Of a stretch of DNA of 64,000 nt, positions 7,561 through 15,300 are shown piece by piece. The position numbers and the translations under genes were made by a program. Within the stretch, counting starts at the first letter, position 1. Every line of letters starts with the position of its first letter. Source of the stretch: Enterobacteriaceae bacterium 4M9 (GTDB lineage Bacteria > Pseudomonadota > Gammaproteobacteria > Enterobacterales > Enterobacteriaceae). Under the pieces are notes generated by a model, which was not told the origin of the DNA, ran no database searches, and saw only the letters and a list, made by a program, of their open reading frames with translations. The stretch is from positions 310,001 through 374,000 of the forward strand of contig JAADJJ010000001.1 of assembly GCA_010092695.1 (NCBI GenBank), given 5' to 3'.

Positions 7561-9993
7561 TTACAGCGTGTGTTCGGTGCGGGCGATAATATCGTCCTGG
7601 GCATCCGGCGACAGCGCGGTGAAGAATGCTGAATATCCGGCCACGCGCACCACCAGATCGCGGTAGCTGTCCGGGTGTTTCTTCGCTTCAATCAGCGTTT
7701 CACGCGAGACGATGTTGTACTGGATATGCCAGCCCAGATGCACTTCAAAGAAGGTGCGCAGCAGCATCATCAGCTTTTGCTTGTCGCTGTCGTTTTCAAG
7801 CGTTGCCGGGTTAAGCTTCTGGTTAAGCAGCACGCCGCCGAGTATGGAGCCAGTAGGCAGTTTGCCAACGGAACCAATCACCGCCGTTGGGCCGAGGTGG
7901 TCGGTGCCGGAGGACGGGCTGGCGCCTTCTGCCAGCGGCGTTGTGGCTTTGCGTCCGTCCGGCGTGGCCATGGTTGCTGCGCCAAACGGTACGTTGGCCG
8001 AAATGGACGAGGTGCCTGCGTAATAATCACCGCCAATCGGGCCACGACCGTGGCGCGGGTTGTGATAGTTTTTTAGCTCCTCAATATAGGTTTCATAGGC
8101 GCGAATCAGCAGCGCATCGACACTGTCGTCATCGTTACCGTACTTGGGTGCGCCGTTAATCAGGCGCTGGCGCAGTTGCTCGTTAGTCAGACCTTCAAAG
8201 TCCTCTGCCAGCGCCTGTGCCAGCTGCTGTTGCCCGATGGTTCCCTGCTCGAACACCAGCTTTTTCACCGCGGCCAGGCTGTTGCCGAGGTTGGCGATGC
8301 CGACCTGCAAGCCAGAAACCCAGTCGTACTTCGCGCCGCCCTGTTTAATACTTTTTGCGCGCTCAATACAGTCGTCCACCAGCGCCGAGCACAGAATATC
8401 GTGCACGTTTTCCTCAAGCATGGTGTCCACCACGTACTCAATCTCAATGGACTTGCGGGTGTAGTAGCGAATCTGGTTATCCCAGGCCGCCAGCACGTCA
8501 TCAAAGTTGTTAAAGTTGCCTTTTGACAGCGCCTGAGCCTGTGGCAGGAACACCTCGCCGCTGGTGGCGTCGCGTCCGCCTTCCATTGCGGCCAGCATCA
8601 CGCGCGCAAAGTTAATAAAGCTCATACCCGTGCAGCGATAGCCCCATTTGCCGCCGACGGCGGTTTCGATACAGCCAATGGCCGCGTACTGGTAGGCATC
8701 TTCGCGTTCCACGCCCAGCTTGATGAATTCCGGGATGACGATTTCGTCGTTGTTAAACGCGGGCATCCCGAAGCCGCAGCGGATTACCTGCACGCAGGCA
8801 TCAAGGAAGTCGTCGCTCATGCCTGCGTGATAGCGCACGCTGAGGTTTGGCTGGGTGGAACGCAGGCGGCCGCAGGATTCCAGAATGGCGTAAGAGAGTG
8901 GGTTAACCGCGTCAACCGGTTCGCCTTTGACCAGGTTCTGGCCGCCGATGGTGACGTTCTGGTACAGCGGGCTGCCCGCCGAAGCTTTGGAGTGCGAGCC
9001 AGAGCGTATTTTGTTCACTTCCAGCAGCTTGAGCCAGCAGCTGTGCAGCATTTCAATGGCCTGTTCGCGGCCAAGGCTCTGCTCCAGTTCAACGTCGCGG
9101 CGATACCACGGATACAGATACTGGTCCATGCGCCCAAAGGAGACCGAGTGGCCGTTGGATTCAATTTGCAGAATCAACTGGATGAAGTAGCACAGCTGGA
9201 GCGCCTGCCAGAAGGTCTGCGGCGGCTGATGGGCAATAACGTCGCAGTTGGCGGCAATGGTCAGCAGTTCAGCGCGACGCTCCGGGCGGGTTTCGCTGTG
9301 CGCCATCTCGCGCGCCAGTGCGCCAAAGCGGGTAATGTGCTCACTTACCGCCTCCAGCACAATATCAATGCCTTTGAGGAACTGCTCGCCGTGCAGGTCG
9401 TCCAGCACGGTCAGGTTGATGCGCGAACGGCGCTCACGCACCTTTTCACGCAGGCCATCCATGCCTTTTTCTAACAGCAGCGGGAAGTTCACCGCCAGAT
9501 GGGCGTCGCCGGAGGTCATGTTGCCTTCAGCTTTGATGATGCCGGTTGCCAGCAGCGCTTTCTGCTCATCGGTAAACATGCCGTAGCAGCGGTCCTGTAC
9601 CGTCTGGCCGCGCCACCATGGGCAGATGTCATGCAGCACGCGCTTGTTGTCTTCGCTGACGGCAAAGCCCGCGCCGGGACGGTCGGCGAGATCGTCGATT
9701 TCCTTTTCAATCCAGCTCACCGTGTATTCCGGGAAGATGGGTGCGGCGCGCACCTCGCTTGCCTGGTTGCCGACGATAAGCTCATCGTGCTTAATCCAGA
9801 TGGTGCGATGCGCCAGGTGATAAGCCAGCGCCAGCGCGCGGCGCACCGGGATGGGCTTATCCATATTCTGCTGATAAACGGTGGTGTAGTGCTGCGCGCG
9901 TTCGGTGCAAACCGGCGGCTTAACGATGTGGACCAGCGCATTTTTGTGCGCCTGGATGCGTTGAGTAAGCTGGTCAAGTTTCAGAGTGGTCAT
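7561..9993 (-). CDS. ybiW: glycyl-radical enzyme YbiW/PflF
   Basis: Oxygen-sensitive glycyl-radical enzyme of 810 residues, the length of E. coli YbiW. The radical-bearing glycine is about Gly786 in VVRVAGYSAFF near the C-terminus, and the thiyl cysteine is in AIGCIETAVGG. The GCIE context is that of dehydratase/eliminase-type members rather than pyruvate formate-lyase, which has paired cysteines. As I recall, recent work assigns E. coli YbiW a ring-opening reaction on 1,5-anhydroglucitol-6-phosphate that yields a substrate for FsaA. The neighbours (activase, aldolase, DeoR regulator) fit that route. The activase gene ends 3 bases upstream, so the two are translationally coupled. Confidence 0.9.
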   Translation of the reverse strand: MTTLKLDQLTQRIQAHKNALVHIVKPPVCTERAQHYTTVYQQNMDKPIPVRRALALAYHLAHRTIWIKHDELIVGNQASEVRAAPIFPEYTVSWIEKEIDDLADRPGAGFAVSEDNKRVLHDICPWWRGQTVQDRCYGMFTDEQKALLATGIIKAEGNMTSGDAHLAVNFPLLLEKGMDGLREKVRERRSRINLTVLDDLHGEQFLKGIDIVLEAVSEHITRFGALAREMAHSETRPERRAELLTIAANCDVIAHQPPQTFWQALQLCYFIQLILQIESNGHSVSFGRMDQYLYPWYRRDVELEQSLGREQAIEMLHSCWLKLLEVNKIRSGSHSKASAGSPLYQNVTIGGQNLVKGEPVDAVNPLSYAILESCGRLRSTQPNLSVRYHAGMSDDFLDACVQVIRCGFGMPAFNNDEIVIPEFIKLGVEREDAYQYAAIGCIETAVGGKWGYRCTGMSFINFARVMLAAMEGGRDATSGEVFLPQAQALSKGNFNNFDDVLAAWDNQIRYYTRKSIEIEYVVDTMLEENVHDILCSALVDDCIERAKSIKQGGAKYDWVSGLQVGIANLGNSLAAVKKLVFEQGTIGQQQLAQALAEDFEGLTNEQLRQRLINGAPKYGNDDDSVDALLIRAYETYIEELKNYHNPRHGRGPIGGDYYAGTSSISANVPFGAATMATPDGRKATTPLAEGASPSSGTDHLGPTAVIGSVGKLPTGSILGGVLLNQKLNPATLENDSDKQKLMMLLRTFFEVHLGWHIQYNIVSRETLIEAKKHPDSYRDLVVRVAGYSAFFTALSPDAQDDIIARTEHTL

Positions 9994-9996
9994 AAA

Positions 9997-10896
9997 TTAT
10001 CCTCGTAATGTGGCCGCCAGGCCTTTTTGCTGCGCGTAATCCTGGGCAAAGCGAAGCAGCGGGGGGCAGTCCAGCGGTTTATCCGGCGCGTGGTAGGGCT
10101 GGTCCAACAGAACGTATTTGTTCATACCCAGCGTGTGGTACGGCAAAAAGTGAATATCGCTAACGTTGAGTTCATCAGCGGCAAAGTCGGTAATGGCGCG
10201 AATGCTGTCCTCATCGGCGTTAAAACCGGGGACCAGCGGCACGCGGATGGTCATTTTCTTGCCCGCGGCGGCAATGCGCTTTAGGTTGTCGAGTACGCGC
10301 TTTGCCGAGCCGTCGGTCCACTGTTTGAAGGCCGCGCTGTCTACGTGCTTAAGGTCGGCCAGAAACAGGTCAATGTGGGCGAGCGACGGCTCGATGTAGC
10401 GCCACGGCACGTGCAGGCAGGTTTCCACTGCGGTGTGAATGCCCGCTTCGTGGCTACGCTGAAGCAGCGTTTGCGTAAGTTGCGGGTTCATAAACGGCTC
10501 GCCGCCGGAAAGCGTAATGCCGCCGCCGCTGCGTTCATAGAAAGGACGGTCGCGCATGACGGTGGCGAGAATATCGTCCGCAGTCTTTTCTTCTCCGCAG
10601 ACCGTTAGCGCCTGGGTTGGGCAACAGTGCTCCAGTGCGGCAAAGTGATGGGGCTGCAACGTTTCACGATGAATCACCAGCTTGTCGGCCACGCGTTGTA
10701 CGATGTCCGGCACTGCCTGCTGACACAGCTCGCAGCCGTCAAGGCACAGGCGTGCATCAAACAGCAGGCTCTGGGAGCGTGCGCGGCTTTCCGGGTTCTG
10801 GCACCAGCGGCAGCCCAGTGAGCAGCCTTTCAGGAATACGACGGTGCGAATTCCGGGGCCATCATGTGTGGAGTAGCGCTGGATATTAAAGATCAT
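9997..10896 (-). CDS. ybiY: glycyl-radical enzyme activating enzyme YbiY/PflE
   Basis: Radical SAM activase that installs the glycyl radical on YbiW. The [4Fe-4S]/SAM motif CxxxCxxC is in GCSLGCRWCQNPES near residue 30, and the SAM-binding glycine motif is GGGITLSGGEP. Extra cysteines in CLDGCELCQ and HCCPTQALTVCG fit an inserted ferredoxin-like cluster domain, typical of activases for non-PFL glycyl-radical enzymes. The length of 299 residues is normal. It is the first gene of the minus-strand operon and is read divergently from fsaA, with both promoters in the 141-base gap. Confidence 0.92.
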   Translation of the reverse strand: MIFNIQRYSTHDGPGIRTVVFLKGCSLGCRWCQNPESRARSQSLLFDARLCLDGCELCQQAVPDIVQRVADKLVIHRETLQPHHFAALEHCCPTQALTVCGEEKTADDILATVMRDRPFYERSGGGITLSGGEPFMNPQLTQTLLQRSHEAGIHTAVETCLHVPWRYIEPSLAHIDLFLADLKHVDSAAFKQWTDGSAKRVLDNLKRIAAAGKKMTIRVPLVPGFNADEDSIRAITDFAADELNVSDIHFLPYHTLGMNKYVLLDQPYHAPDKPLDCPPLLRFAQDYAQQKGLAATLRG

Positions 10897-10933
10897 CGCG
10901 TTGCCTCAGTGTATTTCGTATGAATAGTAAATT

Positions 10934-10949
10934 ACTTTCGAAAGAAAGT
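10934..10949. promoter_or_regulatory. perfect palindrome, candidate DeoR-family operator
   Basis: ACTTTC (10934-10939) and GAAAGT (10944-10949) are exact inverted repeats around GAAA, with a TTTCGAAA core. DeoR-family repressors often bind TTTC/GAAA-rich repeats. It lies between divergent ybiY and fsaA, so one protein could control both. Binding is inferred. Confidence 0.45.
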
Positions 10950-10953
10950 GATA

Positions 10954-10967
10954 TTGACTTTGATCAA
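10954..10967. promoter_or_regulatory. FNR-like binding site
   Basis: TTGAC-TTTG-ATCAA matches the FNR consensus TTGAT-N4-ATCAA at 9 of 10 defined positions. It is placed in the divergent ybiY/fsaA promoter region. Anaerobic activation would suit an oxygen-sensitive glycyl-radical enzyme. Confidence 0.6.
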
Positions 10968-11037
10968 CGATCATGGCGAAGCGAAGGCTATACTGAGTGA
11001 AATTTTGCTAACTATCACAATTGCGGAGAGTGCCTGA

Positions 11038-11700
11038 ATGGAGCTTTATCTCGATACTTCTGATGTTGCTGCGGTAAAGCGCCTGGCGCGAATTTTTCCG
11101 CTGGCGGGCGTGACGACTAACCCAAGCATTGTTGCCAGCGGCAAGAAGCCGGTCGATGTACTGCTGCCGGAGTTGTACGAGGCGCTCGGTGGCAAAGGGC
11201 GGCTTTTTGCCCAGGTCATGGCACCGCGTGCGCAGGAGATGGTGCAGGATGCACAAAAACTGCGCACTCTCGTTGCGGATGTGGTGGTAAAAGTGCCGGT
11301 GACGGCAGAAGGGCTGGCGGCAATTAAGCTGCTGACGGCGCAAGGCATTCCCACGCTGGGGACAGCCGTTTACGGTGCAGGGCAGGGTCTGTTGTCGGCA
11401 CTGGCTGGTGCGCAGTATGTCGCGCCTTACGTTAACCGGCTGGATGCGCAGGGCGGTGACGGTATTGCCACTGTGAAGGATTTACAGCAACTGCTTTCGC
11501 TGCATGCGCCGGGCGCGAAGGTACTGGCAGCGAGCTTCAAAACGCCACGCCAGGCGCTTGAGTGCCTGCTGGCGGGCTGTGAATCTATCACGCTGCCACT
11601 GGATGTCGCTGAACAATTTATTTCAACGCCAGCCGTTGATGCCGCCGTGGCAAAATTTGAGCAGGACTGGCTGCGCGCGTTTGGCACAACCGGCCTGTAA
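11038..11700 (+). CDS. fsaA: fructose-6-phosphate aldolase FsaA
   Basis: Transaldolase-family aldolase of 220 residues, identical in length to E. coli FsaA. The Schiff-base lysine is Lys85 in DVVVKVPVT, and VTTNPSIV and YVAPYVNRLD are family blocks. The enzyme cleaves fructose-6-phosphate-like ketoses, including 1-deoxyfructose-6-phosphate, to glyceraldehyde-3-phosphate plus a small ketone. The start ATG at 11038 has GGAGAG at good distance. It is divergent from the glycyl-radical pair, and a terminator follows, so it is monocistronic. Confidence 0.95.
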   Translation: MELYLDTSDVAAVKRLARIFPLAGVTTNPSIVASGKKPVDVLLPELYEALGGKGRLFAQVMAPRAQEMVQDAQKLRTLVADVVVKVPVTAEGLAAIKLLTAQGIPTLGTAVYGAGQGLLSALAGAQYVAPYVNRLDAQGGDGIATVKDLQQLLSLHAPGAKVLAASFKTPRQALECLLAGCESITLPLDVAEQFISTPAVDAAVAKFEQDWLRAFGTTGL

Positions 11701-11723
11701 ATCTCTATTTCACTGTTAAAAAG

Positions 11724-11757
11724 AACCGGTCAGAGCGCGCCTCAGCCGGTTTTTTTG
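11724..11757 (+). terminator. Rho-independent terminator of fsaA
   Basis: AACCGG (11724-11729) pairs with CCGGTT (11746-11751), with a GC-rich interior and seven following Ts. Confidence 0.8.
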
Positions 11758-11794
11758 TCTGTATTGTGTATGAACGGCGTTCCTGCGTCAGATA

Positions 11795-11848
11795 CATCAC
11801 GACAGCGCCACCAAAGAAACTCCTTTCTCCGGTGGCGCTGTCGTGATG
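11795..11848. repeat. perfect 18-bp inverted repeat with 18-base loop
   Basis: CATCACGACAGCGCCACC (11795-11812) is exactly complementary to 11831-11848. There is no T-tract on either side, so it is not a standard terminator. It lies 28 bases downstream of the small minus-strand gene at 11877-12050 and could protect that transcript's 3' end or be a repetitive extragenic element. Confidence 0.7.
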
Positions 11849-11876
11849 CTCATGTTGTCCGCATTATCTATGCTGC

Positions 11877-12050
11877 TTAATCCCGCGTGTTTCCTTTCCT
11901 GATGGTGGGCACGGTGTGCCGCCACTGCATCACGCCATCCAGCATGTCGTCGCGCTGGGCGGCGGTAAAGTAGCGCATCGGCCCGCTGCCAGCGTGACGA
12001 GTGGCGCAGAAATAGTCTTTAAAGAACTGACGTGCGTTGAGTGTTTTCAT
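11877..12050 (-). CDS. 57-residue basic protein, unknown function
   Basis: A short minus-strand gene beginning MKTLNARQFFKDYFCATRH and ending IRKGNTRD. The ATG (12048-12050) is preceded by GGAGGAG at ideal spacing, the best argument that it is translated. It is rich in Arg and Lys, has one Cys and no membrane segment, so it is probably cytoplasmic. I do not recognise its family. A long perfect inverted repeat lies just after its stop. The overlapping plus-strand frame at 11916-12113 has no comparable ribosome site. Confidence 0.65.
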   Translation of the reverse strand: MKTLNARQFFKDYFCATRHAGSGPMRYFTAAQRDDMLDGVMQWRHTVPTIRKGNTRD

Positions 12051-12261
12051 TTGCAGGCTCCTCCGGGTGGGGTTGGAGCAAGTATGGCGGTTAATGCGGA
12101 ACAGATAAATTGATGACTTTTTAGCGCTTCATCCTCTTTTATGAACAGGAATGGCGCGGAAAAGGGCGAATGTCGCGGCGTTATGATGCCTGATAACCTA
12201 AGCAGGACGAAAAAACCGAGGAATAAGAGGATAAGCGAAGCAGGGTAAGGGCGTTATTAGC

Positions 12262-12313
12262 GCTGCGGGCCGCCAGAAAACATCCTCTTTTAAGGTGTCT
12301 GGCGGCCCGCAGC
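12262..12313 (-). terminator. 16-bp perfect hairpin after the giant coiled-coil gene
   Basis: GCTGCGGGCCGCCAGA (12262-12277) and its exact complement at 12298-12313 form a very strong GC stem starting 11 bases past the stop of the minus-strand gene. There is no clear U-tract, so it may stabilise or process the 3' end rather than act as a classic terminator. Confidence 0.6.
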
Positions 12314-12324
12314 CGGGTAAAAAT

Positions 12325-15300
12325 TTACTTCGTTACCAGTGTGACTTTCATTGGCGTGAGTGGGAAGACGCCTTCTGGCATAGCGCCGGATGCGTAGATA
12401 TCTCCGGCAAGACCGTAGACTTCCATCGAACCACCTTTCTTCGCCAGTCTGAATGACTCATAGAAGACATACGGCAGTTTATCGGTGAAGGTCAGCGTGC
12501 CATTGTTCTCTTTGCTGAGCACTTTGCCGTCAAGCATGGCTTCCGTCAGCTCAAAGTTGATGCTGTCGCCTTCCTTGAAGGCATTATTGCCCGCTTTGCC
12601 CTGTACGAAGAACAAGTTGTTGTTCTGCTTGAGGACCTTTTTCTTCGACGTGGCGGTACGCAGCTGCGAGAACGCTTTGTCGAATTTCTGCTTCTCAAGC
12701 TTGCTCAGTGAATCCATCAAATTACGATGGTTCTTCATCAGTGAGCCTTCATCAAGGCGGGATTTGTCAGACACGCCGTCTGCAATACCGGCCAGCACTG
12801 CCGCCACATCAACCTTCACGCCCAGGTATTCCTGCTCGCTAATGTTTTTCTTCAGCATGCGTGAGAACACTACGCCGTTGGTATAGGAGCGTTTCGAGTC
12901 TTCACTCTTGAGCGCGGTGCTGCTGGCGGCGGCAGGCAGGTTTTGCGCCTGGGTCTGCTCTTTCGCTTTGGTCAGTTCGGCATTCGATTTTGTTAGCTCT
13001 TCGATTTTCGCGTTAAGCTGGGTAATCTGGCCGTCGCGCTCGCGCAGGGCATCGCTGGTTTTACTGAGTTCAGCGCTGGATTTGGTCACATCGGTATTGA
13101 GCTTAGTGAGCTCAGCCACCTTCGCGTTAAGCTGAGTGATCTGGCCGTCGCGCTCGCGCAGGGCATCACTGGTTTTACTCAGTTCCGCGCTGGATTTGGT
13201 CAAATCGGTATTGAGCTTAGTGAGCTCAGTCACCTTCGCATTAAGCTGGGCAATCTGGCCGTCGCGCTCGCGCAGGGCGTCGCTGGTTTTACTCAGTTCC
13301 GCGCTGGATTTGGTCAAATCGGTATTGAGCTTAGTGAGCTCAGTCACCTTCGCATTAAGCTGGGCAATCTGGCCGTCGCGCTCGCGCAGGGCGTCGCTGG
13401 TTTTACTCAGTTCCGCGCTGGATTTGGTCAAATCGGTATTGAGCTTAGTGAGCTCAGCCACCTTCGCGTTAAGCTGGGCAATCTGGCCGTCGCGCTCGCG
13501 CAGGGCATCGCTGGTTTTACTCAGTTCCGCGCTGGATTTGGTCAGATCGGCATTAAGTTTGGTCAGCTCAGCAACTTTGGTACTAAGCTGGACAATCTCA
13601 CCGTCACGCTCAGCCGCATTTTTCTCTTTCTCATTCAGCTTCGCCGTAATCTGCTTAATATCTTCAGCGGCTTTGTTGCGTGATTCTGCCAGCGCTTTTT
13701 CAAGCTGCGTGACTTTGTCGCCGGAGCTTTGCGCCAGTTTTTTCTGCTCTTCAAGCTGTGCTGTTAAGGCTTTGAGATCGTCAGCGGCTTTGTTGCGTGA
13801 GTCAGACAGCACTTTCTCAAGCTCGGCCGCTTTATCGGCAGAAGACTGGGCGGCTTTTCTCTGCTCATCCAACTGCGTGTTCAGCAACGCAATCGCATCG
13901 GCGTTTTTACCGCCCGTCTGCGCCAGCGTTTTCTCCAGTGCCGTGGCTTTTTCAGTCGCCTGCTGTGCCAGCTTTTTCTGCTCATCAAGCTGGGCGTTAA
14001 GCTGTTTCACGGTATCTGCGGTTTTGGAAGAATCCGTCAGAGACTGTTCCAGCAGCGCTACGCGATTACCGGCTGTCTGCCCAAGCTGTTTCTGCTCATT
14101 AAGCTGGGCGGTGAGTTTTTTAACCTCATCGGCCGCTTTGGACTGGGAATCAGCCAGGGTTTTTTCCAGCTTGCTAATTTTCTCATTAGCGGACAGCGTC
14201 AACGTCTTCTGCTCATCCAGCTGCGCGGTCAGTTCTTTGACGTTCTGCGCATTTTTAGAGGACTCAGCGAGCGATTTCTGAAGCTCGGCAACTTTACTGT
14301 CTGCGCCTTGGTTGAGTTTTCTCTCTTTTTCCAGTTCGGCAGACAGCAGATTAATCTTCTCAAGCGCTTTGTCGCCTGATTCGGCCAGGGTTTTCTCAAG
14401 GGTTTTGACGCGGTTTTCAGCGCTCTGGCTAATCTGCTTCTGCTCTTCAAGGCTGGCCGCCAGCAGGTTGATTTTCTCAAGTGCTTTATTGCCCGCATCG
14501 GCCAGTGATTTTTCCATGGTGGCGATGCGTTCATCCGCGCTCTGGCTGGCTTTTTGCTGTGCTTCCAGCTGTGCCGTTATCTTCTTCTGCTCGTCGGCGG
14601 CTTTCGCACGCGAATCTGCCAGCGCTTTTTCAAGCTGCGTTGATTTCTCTGCTGCGGTTTGTGCCGCTTTTTTCTGCTCATCAAGCTGGGCGGTCAGGCT
14701 CTTGATGATGTCCGCATTTTTGCCGCCGGACTCAGACAGCGTTTTTTCCAGCAGGGCGACTTTGCTGCCAGAGTCCTGGCCAAGTTGCTTCTGCTGCTCA
14801 AGCTGTGCAGTGAGGGCTTTAATTTGTTCCGCGGCTTTTTTATTCGACTCGGCAAGCGCTTTTTCCATCTCGCTTGCTTTGCTGCCCGCGTTGGCATTCA
14901 GCGTTTTTTGTTCAGCAAGCTGGGAAACCAGCTTCTGGATTTCATCTTGCGATTGGGTGCGCAACTCAGCGAGCGATTTCACCAGTTTGGCAATTTCTGC
15001 TTTAGCGACTTCGTTTAGCTTTTTCTGTTCTTCAAGCTGTTCTGCCAGTTGCTTTGCGCTTTCCGCGGTTTTACCCGTTTCGGTAAGCGATTTTTCCAGC
15101 AGTGCAACTTTACCGCCAGCGTTCTGGCTCAGCGCTTTTTGCTCATCCAACTGGGCTGTGAGTGCTTTAAGGTCGTCAGCCGCTTTGGTGCGTGATTCCG
15201 TCAGATTCTTTTCAAGCTGGCTTGTGCGATCGTTAGCGGCAAGCGTCAGTTTCTTCTGCTCATCCAGTTCCGCCGTCAGGCGTTTCACGTCGTCAGCGAC

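Noticed and set aside
11916..12113. 65-codon plus frame overlapping the small minus gene
   Set aside because: The opposite-strand gene has a far better ribosome site and start; this frame has neither.
13031..13600. Possible CRISPR array because of regular repeats
   Set aside because: The repeats are contiguous 114-base units with no spacers and are translated in frame, so it is a protein repeat.
13136..14281. 381-codon open frame on the plus strand inside the coiled-coil gene
   Set aside because: It is the antisense shadow of a repetitive gene; its Ser/Leu-rich translation mirrors the repeats, and there is no ribosome site or family.
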